Source: CAZGMN01 sp964645765
GTDB lineage: Bacteria; Acidobacteriota; Aminicenantia; Aminicenantales; Aminicenantaceae
Reading direction: 5' to 3'
DNA length: 35,041 nucleotides
Assembly (NCBI GenBank): GCA_964645765.1
Contig: CAZYBE010000034.1
Coordinates: 1-35,041, forward strand
Shown here: positions 1 to 8,589 of the stretch, piece by piece
Layout of the letters: each line of letters opens with the position of its first letter
Position numbering within the stretch: position 1 is the first letter of the stretch
Position numbers and translations under genes: made by a program
The notes under the pieces: model-generated
What the model was told of the DNA's origin: nothing
Database searches by the model: none
Seen by the model: the letters and a program-made list of their open reading frames with translations, nothing else

Positions 1-1
1 G

Positions 2-2770
2 CTATTCGAGCTTTACTGAAGCCGCGCTTCCGTAGTAAATCCCGTTGAACAGGAATTTGAAGGTTCCATGCGGCTGGCCTCTGAAAGTGATCTCAGGGCC
101 GAATAAGAAAAGCTTGCCTTTTCCGACCTTAGCTTCAAGAATAGCCGCGCCGCCTTCAAGATAATGTTGCCCCAAGGCCCAGCCGCTGCGCAGAGGCTTT
201 TTGCTCTCAAACCAGGCAACAGGCTGAATCTCTTTCAGTGAGGATTCAGGCTTGAGCCGAAAAACAGGGTTGTTATTATAAGAAACATCCACTATTTCAG
301 GAATACCATAGGCGAGGGGATGGGTGTTGTCGACTCGAACTTGAAGAACAGAGCCAGGAACAAAAAACTTTTCGCGCGGCAAGCGTTTTTCTGTTCCATC
401 CTGGAGCTTTTCAACAAGATGATTGGCTATCGGCAATCGGGCATGATCTCCCATGCTGGTTGAGCTTCCGATGGTCAGTATGGTTCCGCCGTCCTCCAAG
501 AATTTGAGAAGCTGGGGAATTGTTTTCTCGGTTGTTATGCTCCCCACTTGATTGCGATATTCTGGAGGGAGGTCCTTAAGATTGGGTTCAGATTCGAAGA
601 AGGAGCGGAACCGGGCCTCGCCTTCAGCACGAAGCGGAGGAATGGCTCCACTGGGGAAGATGAGAACATCATATCGGCTTGAAAGGTTTCCTTCATCAAG
701 AGCTGGCGGGAAGATGACTTCGAATTTAAAATCGAACTGTTCAAGCAGCCATCGTATCCATCCTGATGGAATTGAACCTCCATAGCGGTCCAACAATCCA
801 ATGCGCGGAATCTGCAAACGGAAGGCCTCGACATTTGGCCTTGAGCTTATGCCTTCAAAATTCAAGCCGCGCTCATTTGCCAGCTTCTCCAGCCTGGATT
901 CAGTGTTCTGGCCTGCCTTGATATAAATCGTGCCAGCAGGGTAAGTTTTGCCTTGAGCTTGAAAGGGCTGCGCCAGCCAGTAAAGCTCTTCCTTATTGCG
1001 GAGCAGGCGGTTCGTGGCGATGAATGCGTCGTTGACCTGATGGCTCAAGAGAAACCCTGAAGCATTATTACTCTGGGTGATGTCTCCCTTAGGAGGCTTG
1101 GCAAGGCCTTCCAGCTTTTCAAAAGGACCATCAAAGGCATCGAGAACCCGGTCAAATTCAACACCCATCTGATAGGCCAGCGTCCAGCCCGTGATGTCAT
1201 AAGGGGGAACAGGCGCTGCGCCAGGATAGGGGATATCGTCAGGATAGTCCTGCGGTTCAAACATGGAAAGGATATGGGGACGAAAAGCCTGAGCGCACTT
1301 GATGATATAAGAGCCTTCAGGATAAGACTTTCCTCCAAGTTCAAAGGAGCTTTTTGCCCGAAGAATAGTAATTCCATTCTTGGTCAAGTTATTCACAAAT
1401 TTTGCTGCAGTCAGGAAGTCTGGCTGGTTGGAAGGGATGATGTAACCCCTCGGGTCTCGTTCTGCCGGATCGTGAAGTATATCATAATATTTCAAAGGAT
1501 AACCCCTTCCAAACGCCGCTTGCACCTTGTCTTTTTCGATGGCCTCCTCAACAGCGGCAATTCGCTTGGGATGGATGGTCCAGCTGTCCTGGCTTCCCCT
1601 CTTTATAGAATTTTTTCCCATGCGATAGATGTTGAATAGGAAGTCCTCTCTGTATTTTGAGGCCAGGTTGAGAATGGCGCGGTCGGCCGTAATCATGTAG
1701 TCGATGGACTGGCGGAAATGCCATTTCTGAGGCGCTATTGGATATGGCTGGTCGAACTTAGGCAGCTGTTTCTGAGGAATGAACGGAATCTCGATTGGCG
1801 TCGGATTTCCGATGGTCTCGGTTAAAATGCCAATCATATTGTGAAAGTAGGCAGCGGTTCGAAGCCCTCCATTCCACCAGGTCGAATAATTCGCGCCGGA
1901 GCGCATGGTTGCTCCGGGTTTTCCTTCGGCAATAAAGCGGTCGTGCATGGCTGCTCCTACAAGTTCGATTCCGGCCGGGACAAGAGGGTCAAAGCAGTAG
2001 TTGAACGGGTCGCGGAAAGGAGGCGCGAACAGAACATTGCCCGCAGGCCCGGTCTGATGATGGTTATAGATTATCTGAGGGAACCACTGGTAATAATGCA
2101 CCCGGCAGACGGCCTCTGTTTCGGGCTGAGTGACCATGTAGAAATCCCGGTTATTATCATGGCCGATGTATTTGTGATAAAGGCGGGGGAGTCCGCTCAT
2201 CGACCGCTTGGTGGGGTCCTTCTCCCGCATGTACCAGTTAGCCACAAGCTCCAGTCCATCAGGGTTGGGACAGACCGCAAGCAGAATAACATCATTCAGA
2301 ACGCGCTGCGTCTCAGGGTCATTCCGGCTCACCATCTGGTAAACAAGCTCCATCAGCTGCTGGGAGCCTAAAATCTCGCTGGCGTGCAAACCTCCGTCAA
2401 TCCAGACCACGGCCTTTCCTTCAGCAGCCAATGCTCGAGCTTCTTCATCTGTCAACCCCTCTGCCAGGGCAAGACGGCGCGCTATTTCCTTGTAGCGCTT
2501 GATTTTTTGTTGGTTCTCAGGCGAGGTGACGATGGCCATGTACATTGGTCTTCCTTCGGCGGTTATTCCAATTCCTTCAAGGGTGATTCGCCTCGATTCC
2601 AGGGCCAGCTTTTTCCAGTATGTCTCGAGTTGAGTATAGTTGGCCAATTGATAATCGTCGCCGAGGTTAAACCCGAACTGTTCTCTGGGGCTGGTGATTC
2701 TCTTCTGGGCTAGAAGCGGAAGAGCCAGGATAACAAGCAGCAGAGAAATAAGAATCTTTTTCTTAGGCAT
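2..2770 (-). CDS. Secreted M14-family zinc carboxypeptidase-like protein, 922 aa
   Basis: Zinc metallocarboxypeptidase expected to remove C-terminal residues from peptides outside the cytoplasm. Residues 1-21 form a Sec signal peptide (KKK, hydrophobic core, then LLAQ). The catalytic domain shows the HxxE zinc pair (H129, E132 in LHASE), NPDG at 169-172, the NNRDF substrate-binding segment near 206-210, the third zinc-ligand region YNHHQTGP (235-242) and the catalytic Glu in ILTETIG (E318). The 922 residues are about twice a lone M14 domain. The C-terminal half (about 560-900) has alternating hydrophobic strands and glycines like the glutamine-amidotransferase-fold tails of long bacterial M14 proteins; that assignment is inference. 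The stop (TAG) lies at 2-4, so the gene is complete. ATG at 2770 follows a GGAGG Shine-Dalgarno. It is divergent from the S9 peptidase at 3303. Confidence 0.9.
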   Translation of the reverse strand: MPKKKILISLLLVILALPLLAQKRITSPREQFGFNLGDDYQLANYTQLETYWKKLALESRRITLEGIGITAEGRPMYMAIVTSPENQQKIKRYKEIARRLALAEGLTDEEARALAAEGKAVVWIDGGLHASEILGSQQLMELVYQMVSRNDPETQRVLNDVILLAVCPNPDGLELVANWYMREKDPTKRSMSGLPRLYHKYIGHDNNRDFYMVTQPETEAVCRVHYYQWFPQIIYNHHQTGPAGNVLFAPPFRDPFNYCFDPLVPAGIELVGAAMHDRFIAEGKPGATMRSGANYSTWWNGGLRTAAYFHNMIGILTETIGNPTPIEIPFIPQKQLPKFDQPYPIAPQKWHFRQSIDYMITADRAILNLASKYREDFLFNIYRMGKNSIKRGSQDSWTIHPKRIAAVEEAIEKDKVQAAFGRGYPLKYYDILHDPAERDPRGYIIPSNQPDFLTAAKFVNNLTKNGITILRAKSSFELGGKSYPEGSYIIKCAQAFRPHILSMFEPQDYPDDIPYPGAAPVPPYDITGWTLAYQMGVEFDRVLDAFDGPFEKLEGLAKPPKGDITQSNNASGFLLSHQVNDAFIATNRLLRNKEELYWLAQPFQAQGKTYPAGTIYIKAGQNTESRLEKLANERGLNFEGISSRPNVEAFRLQIPRIGLLDRYGGSIPSGWIRWLLEQFDFKFEVIFPPALDEGNLSSRYDVLIFPSGAIPPLRAEGEARFRSFFESEPNLKDLPPEYRNQVGSITTEKTIPQLLKFLEDGGTILTIGSSTSMGDHARLPIANHLVEKLQDGTEKRLPREKFFVPGSVLQVRVDNTHPLAYGIPEIVDVSYNNNPVFRLKPESSLKEIQPVAWFESKKPLRSGWALGQHYLEGGAAILEAKVGKGKLFLFGPEITFRGQPHGTFKFLFNGIYYGSAASVKLE

Positions 2771-2970
2771 TAATTCCTCCTTTATCCCGTTTGGATTAGC
2801 CTGTTTCCTTTCTTTATTTTCATTTCTATGAAGTCAGGGTGTTTGCCCGGGATGAATTCTCAGGCTTTTCTTTCCAATTCCAAGGAAAAAACATATATCA
2901 TAAAAGAAGAGAATAAGCTACTTTTTTAAATAATGGTATGCATCTTTTTTCCTTGATGGAAAGCCATGTT

Positions 2971-3202
2971 ATAGCTCAGGCTGGGTTTATCTAGAATACG
3001 CAGGCTTTACATTGCCAAGCGAAGGCAGAGCGGTGAGAAAACCGTTTGAAGGCTGAGCGGGCACGGTTCCTCGACCGAAGGTCGAGGAGAGCGAAGCCTG
3101 AAACCGAGCCGCTTTTGCCACGCTGGGGCAAAAACGGCGTGCTTTCGAACCACTCTGTCTGAGCTATTCAAACGGTTTTCTCAACACCCAGCCTGAGCCT
3201 AT
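2971..3202. repeat. Multi-hairpin inverted-repeat element in the 2771-3302 spacer
   Basis: The 532-base spacer between the divergent M14 and S9 genes has no credible gene. Most of it is a nested palindromic element. The outer arms 2971-2986 and 3186-3202 (core CTCAGGCTGGGT / ACCCAGCCTGAG) pair with one bulged base. A second pair, 3035-3050 and 3167-3182 (GAGAAAACCGTTTGAA and its complement), is perfect over 16 bp. Inside lie a perfect 8-bp hairpin with a GAA triloop (3069-3087, CCTCGACC/GGTCGAGG), a flanking GCGG..CGGTT / AACCG..CCGC stem (3057-3068 with 3102-3113), and a TTTTGCC/GGCAAAA hairpin (3113-3133). No transposase is present. It could be a MITE or REP-like element, or a structured RNA. 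Confidence 0.7.
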
Positions 3203-3260
3203 TCATATCACGGATTTGCGTACGCTTCCAAAATCATGAGACCTTTTTTCTTTTTTTTCG

Positions 3261-3266
3261 TATAAT
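3261..3266 (+). promoter_or_regulatory. Candidate -10 box for the S9 peptidase gene
   Basis: A perfect TATAAT lies 37 bases upstream of the ATG at 3303, followed by AAAGGAGGAG as ribosome binding site. I see no convincing -35 hexamer at the right spacing, only a T-rich tract, so this is a weak promoter call. Confidence 0.4.
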
Positions 3267-3302
3267 TGAATTTCTGAGAATTAATGCTTAAAGGAGGAGA
3301 TT

Positions 3303-5207
3303 ATGCATAAAAGGATCATCGCGGTTCTGGCCTTACTCATTTTTACCTTTGCCTGCGCCCCCAAAGAGAAGGAAACAAGGCTCATTCCGATGAAAGACTT
3401 TTTCAGAAACCCAGAGAAAACAGCTTTTCAACTCTCTCCTGACGGAGAGCATCTGGCCTTTCTCAAGCCCTGGCAGAATCGCCTGAACATCCATGTTCAG
3501 AAGATTGGCGAAGCCGCAGAGACCCGGACGACCAGCGCCACTGAAAGAGATATCACGTCCTATATTTGGGCCAACAACAAGCGCATCGCCTATGTTCAGG
3601 ATAAAGCCGGAGACGAGAACTTCAGGCTCTATGCTGTGAACATTGACGGCACTGATTTGAAAGAGCTCACGCCTTTTGAAAAAGTGAGAGTGGGGATTGT
3701 CGATGAGCTGAAGAATAATGACGAAGAGATGCTCATCCAGATGAACAAGCGTAATGTGCGCCTGTTTGATGCTTACCGTATCAACATCTATACCGGTGCG
3801 ATGAAAATGACCGCCCAGAATCCGGGAAGCGTTGTCGGCTGGATGACAGACCATGACGGAAATTTGAGGCTGGCCATGACAACCGATGGAGTCAACACCA
3901 GCGTCCTCTATCGGGATAACGAAAAGGATAATTTCCAGACCTTGGTCACCACCAATTTCAAAGAGACATTTGAACCGGCTTTCTTCACCTTTGACAACAA
4001 GAATCTTTATGTCGCTTCCAATATAGGAAAAGATAAGGCCGGATATTATGAATATGATGTTAAGAAAAAGGAGCTGTCCAAGTTAATCTACGAGCATCCT
4101 GAAGTCGATGTGGCCGTGCTCTTGAAGTCGGACAAAAGAAAGATAATCACGGGTGCGGCCTACATCACCGACAAAAGACACTATCAATTCTTCGATGAGG
4201 AGCGAAGGCTATTGCAGGAAGATTTAGAGAAGCGATTGCCCGGCTATGAAGTCGTTGTGGCCAGCATGAGCAGGGACGAGACCAAGGCTTTGGTTAGAAC
4301 ATACAGCGACCGCTCATTGGGCGCTTACTATTATCTGAACCGCGCCTCTAACGAGTTCCAGAAGCTGGCTGATGTCAGCCCCTGGCTTAACGAAGAAGAG
4401 CTGGCTGAGATGAAGCCCATAACTTATACCTCACGGGACGGGCTGACCATCCATGGCTATTTAACTTTACCAAAGGGATTGAAGCCAAAAAAGCTTCCTG
4501 TTGTCGTCAACCCCCACGGCGGGCCTTGGGGAAGAGACGTTTGGGGCTTTGACCCTGAGGTCCAGTTCCTGGCCAATCGAGGCTATGCTGTGCTGCAGAT
4601 GAATTTCCGGACATCAACAGGCTATGGCCGCAAGTTCTGGGAGGCTGGCTTCAAACAGTGGGGTCTGGCCATCCAGGATGATATCAGCGACGGAGTCAAA
4701 TGGCTTATTGACCAGGGAATCGCCGACTCAGCAAAAGTCGGCGTCTACGGCGGCTCATTCGGCGGCTATGCCACTTTAGCAGGCGTAACTTTTACCCCTG
4801 ACCTTTACGCTTGCGGCGTGGACTATGTCGGCATCTCCAACCTCTTCACCTTGATAAACTCCATTCCGCCTTACTGGGAGCCGATGAGGGAGATGTTCTA
4901 CGAGATGATCGGCCATCCGGAAAAAGATAAAGAACTCTATCAAAAGATATCTCCGCTCTTCCATGCCGATATGATCAAAGTGCCCCTGCTCGTCGCCCAG
5001 GGCGCCAACGACCCCAGAGTGAACAAGCAAGAATCAGACCAGATTGTGGAGGCCCTGAAAAAGCGTGGTATTGAAGTCAGCTACATGGTCAAGGACAATG
5101 AAGGCCACGGCTTTATGAATGAGGAGAACCGCTTCGATTTCTACCGGGCCATGGAAGAGTTTCTGGGTAAGCATCTTGGAGGACGAGTGGAATCAAAAAC
5201 TCGATAA
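3303..5207 (+). CDS. S9 family (prolyl oligopeptidase / acylaminoacyl-peptidase type) serine peptidase, 634 aa
   Basis: Exported serine peptidase of the S9B/S9C type, which cuts short peptides. The N-terminus (MHKR, hydrophobic stretch, then FACAPKE) is a signal peptide with Cys18 as a possible lipidation site, although the lipobox is not canonical. Residues about 40-370 make a WD/PD40-like beta-propeller (for example the SPDGEHLAFL blade). The C-terminal alpha/beta hydrolase domain has the nucleophile S485 in GGSFGGYA, D570 in GANDPRV and H602 in EGHGF, so the triad is intact. The oxyanion-region NPHGGPWGRD motif sits near 403-412. ATG at 3303 has a strong AAAGGAGG site. It is transcribed alone, converging on the lyase gene at 5256. 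Confidence 0.93.
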   Translation: MHKRIIAVLALLIFTFACAPKEKETRLIPMKDFFRNPEKTAFQLSPDGEHLAFLKPWQNRLNIHVQKIGEAAETRTTSATERDITSYIWANNKRIAYVQDKAGDENFRLYAVNIDGTDLKELTPFEKVRVGIVDELKNNDEEMLIQMNKRNVRLFDAYRINIYTGAMKMTAQNPGSVVGWMTDHDGNLRLAMTTDGVNTSVLYRDNEKDNFQTLVTTNFKETFEPAFFTFDNKNLYVASNIGKDKAGYYEYDVKKKELSKLIYEHPEVDVAVLLKSDKRKIITGAAYITDKRHYQFFDEERRLLQEDLEKRLPGYEVVVASMSRDETKALVRTYSDRSLGAYYYLNRASNEFQKLADVSPWLNEEELAEMKPITYTSRDGLTIHGYLTLPKGLKPKKLPVVVNPHGGPWGRDVWGFDPEVQFLANRGYAVLQMNFRTSTGYGRKFWEAGFKQWGLAIQDDISDGVKWLIDQGIADSAKVGVYGGSFGGYATLAGVTFTPDLYACGVDYVGISNLFTLINSIPPYWEPMREMFYEMIGHPEKDKELYQKISPLFHADMIKVPLLVAQGANDPRVNKQESDQIVEALKKRGIEVSYMVKDNEGHGFMNEENRFDFYRAMEEFLGKHLGGRVESKTR

Positions 5208-5242
5208 AAAGCTAATAAAACATATTTGCACAAGCCTTAGAC

Positions 5243-5268
5243 AAAAAAAAGGGAGTTACTTCTTTCCC
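5243..5268 (-). terminator. Weak candidate terminator after the lyase gene
   Basis: Read on the minus strand, a short GGGA/TCCC stem overlapping the stop codon is followed by eight T residues. The stem is only 4 bp, so the call is weak. It lies in the 48-base convergent gap between the S9 and lyase genes. Confidence 0.3.
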
Positions 5269-7583
5269 ACTTCCACTTCGTCCCGCCAGTAGCGTAGCTT
5301 TCCGATTCCAGCCTGGTCTTGGCTGGCGTCAAAAGCCAGGCCGAAAAGTGAAGGCTTGGCCTCGACAAGAACCTTATCCTTGAAGAGAGCTTTGGTCAGG
5401 TTGACGATCGTATAGTTGAGCTTTGTCCCGCGCAACGAGGTAAAGACAAAATCGCCGTTTGTCTCGATATCGCCGAAGCAAATTTTTCCTGACTCGTAAG
5501 TGTATTTGGGACGACGCCAGTCGCGGCTGATATCCATTCTCAGGTCGTTCTTAACAGCGATGAGCAAATCCTGGTCATCAGTCTTAATCCGGATTCCTAA
5601 TCCAGCTCTCTGTGGCTGAATGGGCAGGAGGCTTATCCGCTCTGCCCATCTCTTTGCCGATTCAGAGGCAGAAAGCGGAACGAGCACAGTGATAAATCCA
5701 ACTGTCTCTCCTAATTCGAAGTGCTGGGCTGTTGTCTGGTGGATGGCAAGCTCATCCTGATAATGGCGTTTTTCAGGCTCCACTCCTTCTAGCCGGTAAT
5801 GGGTCAAGGGAAAGGCAATGAGGAGATGCTTTTCAGCAGGCAGTCCCTCATCCCGGATTTTATCGTAAATCGTGTCATACCAGTGTTCTCCCTGGTCGAG
5901 AATCTTCCTGGTGTGCCAGAGGTTTGCTAACGTAAAAAACTCTTCCTTCCTTGATTTGAAGACATCGAAGACAACGAATATCTCGGGATTCTTGACATAG
6001 GCCACAATTCGGTCCCAGTCATAGCCCATGTTGTCGTCCACGAGCCGGGTGCGGCTGTAGTCGAAATCAGGGAGCGCCAGGAAATCGACTTTTTTTGTGC
6101 GGACGATGCGGTAAGAGCCGGCATTATGCAGAAAGTCAAGAGTGCCCTGTCCGGGAACAGCGTCGCGGATGCTGTAGCGGTACTCGCCCTGTTTCTGCCC
6201 CATCCAGATTTTTTCGGGCCGGACACAGAGGCGGTTATGGAAGTAATCCTGCCGGTAAGACCCGAAGGGCCCGCTCGGCATATAATCCCGATATCCTCCA
6301 TCATGAAGAAGAACAGAGCCGCCGCTCATCAGCAGCACAAGACTGTTTTCATCCGCGTGCCCGTGGGTCATCTTTTCCTCTTCGACCGGAATGGTGTCCC
6401 TCAAATAATCGCGAAAGTTCAAGCCGCCATCTCCTTCATCCCTGTAATTGAGAAGGAGATAAGTCGAGCTCTTATCCCAGCCGTTGCGGAAGACAATCTT
6501 TTTTCCCTGGACATCTTCCATGACTTCCTGGGATAAATTTTTTGGCTGAATGGCTGGAACGCTGTCGGTTGCCCAGAGGTAACAGTCGAGAAAGTAGCTG
6601 CCAAGCCCGACATTGGTCGGATTGTGGAAGTCTACGAATTTTCTGGCGATCGCTGTTGCCGCCCATTTCAAATGCGGGTCTTTGTACTGACTGGCTGCGG
6701 CCTCAAAAAAAGCAAGATACCGGTGCCAGTTTGAAAGCCAGTCAGCATCTCCAAAGTCGGGAACCATCTCTGCCGGGCACATCAGGTTGAGAAAATAGCA
6801 GGCATAGTAGTACATCTCAGGGGTTTTGAAGAGCTCTTCTATCTTTCCCATGGCATCGGCATAGCCACAGAGGGCATGAAGCCAGACGCCGTGGTAGATT
6901 GTGGCATCCTCAATCTGCCAGTTTCCCCAGTTGTCATCCCCGAGTGCTCTTTGCTGCATTTCCCATTTTTTGGCCTCCGGGTGATGGGGGAGGGCACGAA
7001 CAGCCCAAGCCAGAGTCAATGCCCGCAAGGCCGTCCTGTTCATCGGCCCCCACTCCTGTGTCCGGAGAAGATAGGTCATGCTGTCAGCAATGGCTGCTTC
7101 AGTCTTGCGGATTTCCTCCTGATCAAGAAATTTCTGGTGATTTAGGCTATCATAAGCACGGATATAGAGCATCGCCGTGAAGAAGTCAGGGAGCACAGGG
7201 ACACCGTCTGTATAATCGGCTCGTTTTTTCCTTGCCCATTCAGGATAAACCGAGCGGAAATCTTCGTAGCTGAGCAGAATTTTTTTGGAACGCTCGGCGT
7301 ATTCTCGCTTTTTATCCTTCTCAAAGAGATAGGCATAGATGACTGCCGTTTCCAGGAGTCCGCCTGGCGGTCGGTAGCCGAAGACGTTCTCCGGGTCGAA
7401 GCTTTTTTTCCATTTTTCAATCAGCTCATCGTAATGCCCCCATGTCCAGTCAGCAGAAGAGCGGGCATAAGCCAAATACTGGGCACGCGGGACAGTATCA
7501 AGGCAAAAAGCCTTAAAAGGGATAAATAGAAAAAGACAGATAGAAACGGATGAGAGACATTTTTTCAGTTTTCTATCAGACAT
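5256..7583 (-). CDS. Heparinase II/III-like polysaccharide lyase, 775 aa
   Basis: Predicted uronic-acid polysaccharide lyase of the heparinase II/III superfamily (PL12/15/17/21-like). It would beta-eliminate glycosaminoglycan- or alginate-type chains in the periplasm or outside. A signal peptide occupies residues 1-28 (hydrophobic VSICLFLFIPFKAFC). Residues about 35-340 are helical and Trp/Tyr-rich, fitting the alpha/alpha toroid, with NRTALRAL (182-189) and a DATIYHGVWLHAL helix. Residues about 360-470 carry the family hallmark THGHADENS (H407, H409, D411) followed by GGSVLLHDGGYRDY; the rest is the beta-sandwich. ATG at 7583 has AAAGGAGG and overlaps the end of the upstream OmpA-type gene by 8 bases, so the two are probably translationally coupled. 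Substrate cannot be told from sequence. Confidence 0.82.
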   Translation of the reverse strand: MSDRKLKKCLSSVSICLFLFIPFKAFCLDTVPRAQYLAYARSSADWTWGHYDELIEKWKKSFDPENVFGYRPPGGLLETAVIYAYLFEKDKKREYAERSKKILLSYEDFRSVYPEWARKKRADYTDGVPVLPDFFTAMLYIRAYDSLNHQKFLDQEEIRKTEAAIADSMTYLLRTQEWGPMNRTALRALTLAWAVRALPHHPEAKKWEMQQRALGDDNWGNWQIEDATIYHGVWLHALCGYADAMGKIEELFKTPEMYYYACYFLNLMCPAEMVPDFGDADWLSNWHRYLAFFEAAASQYKDPHLKWAATAIARKFVDFHNPTNVGLGSYFLDCYLWATDSVPAIQPKNLSQEVMEDVQGKKIVFRNGWDKSSTYLLLNYRDEGDGGLNFRDYLRDTIPVEEEKMTHGHADENSLVLLMSGGSVLLHDGGYRDYMPSGPFGSYRQDYFHNRLCVRPEKIWMGQKQGEYRYSIRDAVPGQGTLDFLHNAGSYRIVRTKKVDFLALPDFDYSRTRLVDDNMGYDWDRIVAYVKNPEIFVVFDVFKSRKEEFFTLANLWHTRKILDQGEHWYDTIYDKIRDEGLPAEKHLLIAFPLTHYRLEGVEPEKRHYQDELAIHQTTAQHFELGETVGFITVLVPLSASESAKRWAERISLLPIQPQRAGLGIRIKTDDQDLLIAVKNDLRMDISRDWRRPKYTYESGKICFGDIETNGDFVFTSLRGTKLNYTIVNLTKALFKDKVLVEAKPSLFGLAFDASQDQAGIGKLRYWRDEVEVGKK

Positions 7584-8430
7584 CGCTTATCTTCCTCCTT
7601 TCGACCAGCTCAATCCTGCGGTTCAGCTTCCGGCCTTCGCCTGTTTGATTGGTGCTGACCGGGCAGAGAGGGCCGACTCCTTTTGCCATGAGACGCGATG
7701 CTTCAATTCCGTATTCATTCACCAAGGCCTTAACCACAGCTTCTGCCCGCTTCTCGGAAAGCTGCATGTTATATTCTAGCTCACCGCTCATGTCGGTATG
7801 ACTCACAACATAAACATTAAGCGAACTGTTGGCCTTCAGCATCTCGGCAATCGCCTTAAGCATTGGCTCCGACTCTGGCTTAAGGTTGAAGCTGTCATGG
7901 TCAAAGTCAATGTCATAAACAGCCACATGGCCTGTTGCTTTTAAGTCGCTGACCATGGCCTTGAAATCAACCGCTATCTCCTGTTTTGCAGCTGGCCTTT
8001 CCACAATCGTCAACTCGTAGTCCTTGCCTTCAGGGCTGACCCAGACGTAAATCCAGGTTTCCTTATCTCCTTTCGCAACCTTGAAATATTCGCCAAGTTC
8101 ATCAAGAACAGTCCCGCCCATTTTCCTGATGGCATTTATATAATTTTGCCTGACCTTAGATTGGTCTGGTGCTAAAAAGCCTTCCATCAAAGTATAGGAA
8201 ACCACCAATTTATGGCCTTCAATAACGTATTCATTGTCTTCTGCATCATAAAATTCAGAGGAGCCATGGTCTGACTCCTCGTAGCCGCGGATGTAGTAGT
8301 TTTGCATCCTGGGAAGCAGAGGATGGTCTTTGCTCCCTTCCATATCTTTTTCCTGGGCAGGTAAAAAGCCGGTGAGCATGAATAAAATTAAAATGAAAAA
8401 AGCTATAAAAGCTCCACGGGTTAATTTCAT
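7576..8430 (-). CDS. OmpA-family envelope protein with DUF4892-like N-terminal region, 284 aa
   Basis: Peptidoglycan-binding envelope protein. Residues 1-26 form a signal peptide (ending LPAQE). Residues about 30-160 resemble the DUF4892-type domain seen in front of some OmpA domains (YYIRGYEESD, YTLMEG...DQSKVRQNYINAIRKMGG); that match is from memory. Residues about 170-278 are a C-terminal OmpA domain, with VYDIDFDHDSFNLKPES, the VVSHTDMSGELEYNMQLS motif containing the Asp expected to bind diaminopimelate, the EKRAEAVV helix, and GRKLNRRIEL. It is first in a two-gene unit with the heparinase-like lyase (8-base overlap), so it may anchor or organise polysaccharide processing at the cell surface. 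ATG at 8430 has AAGGGGGA upstream. Confidence 0.85.
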   Translation of the reverse strand: MKLTRGAFIAFFILILFMLTGFLPAQEKDMEGSKDHPLLPRMQNYYIRGYEESDHGSSEFYDAEDNEYVIEGHKLVVSYTLMEGFLAPDQSKVRQNYINAIRKMGGTVLDELGEYFKVAKGDKETWIYVWVSPEGKDYELTIVERPAAKQEIAVDFKAMVSDLKATGHVAVYDIDFDHDSFNLKPESEPMLKAIAEMLKANSSLNVYVVSHTDMSGELEYNMQLSEKRAEAVVKALVNEYGIEASRLMAKGVGPLCPVSTNQTGEGRKLNRRIELVERRKISDV

Positions 8431-8513
8431 GCTTATCCCCCTTATAATATTTTCAGGCGTCCTCCAATACTTGAAAAATCTGAACCTCAGGTTATGGACA
8501 ATAGATACATAAA

Positions 8514-8541
8514 AAGGCGCTACCTGTCAATAAACCGCCTT
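8514..8541 (-). terminator. Candidate rho-independent terminator after the repeat/CFI-box gene
   Basis: On the minus strand AAGGCG and CGCCTT form a 6-bp stem around a 16-base loop, followed by a T run (plus-strand A run at 8511-8515). It lies 49 bases past the stop of the repeat protein and upstream of the OmpA gene, so it would separate the two transcripts. Confidence 0.4.
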
Positions 8542-8589
8542 CCACAAAGGAAGCTGTTTCAAGAGCTTGTCTGAAATGGAAGGAATAAG

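Noticed and set aside
1841..2371. Plus-strand open frame of 176 codons
   Set aside because: Antisense to the catalytic half of the M14 gene, whose zinc-site motifs are intact.
2771..3302. tRNA, SRP RNA or other known RNA gene in the hairpin-rich spacer
   Set aside because: No tRNA cloverleaf, GTTCGAATC-type T-arm or SRP motif could be found; the structure looks like a repeat element.
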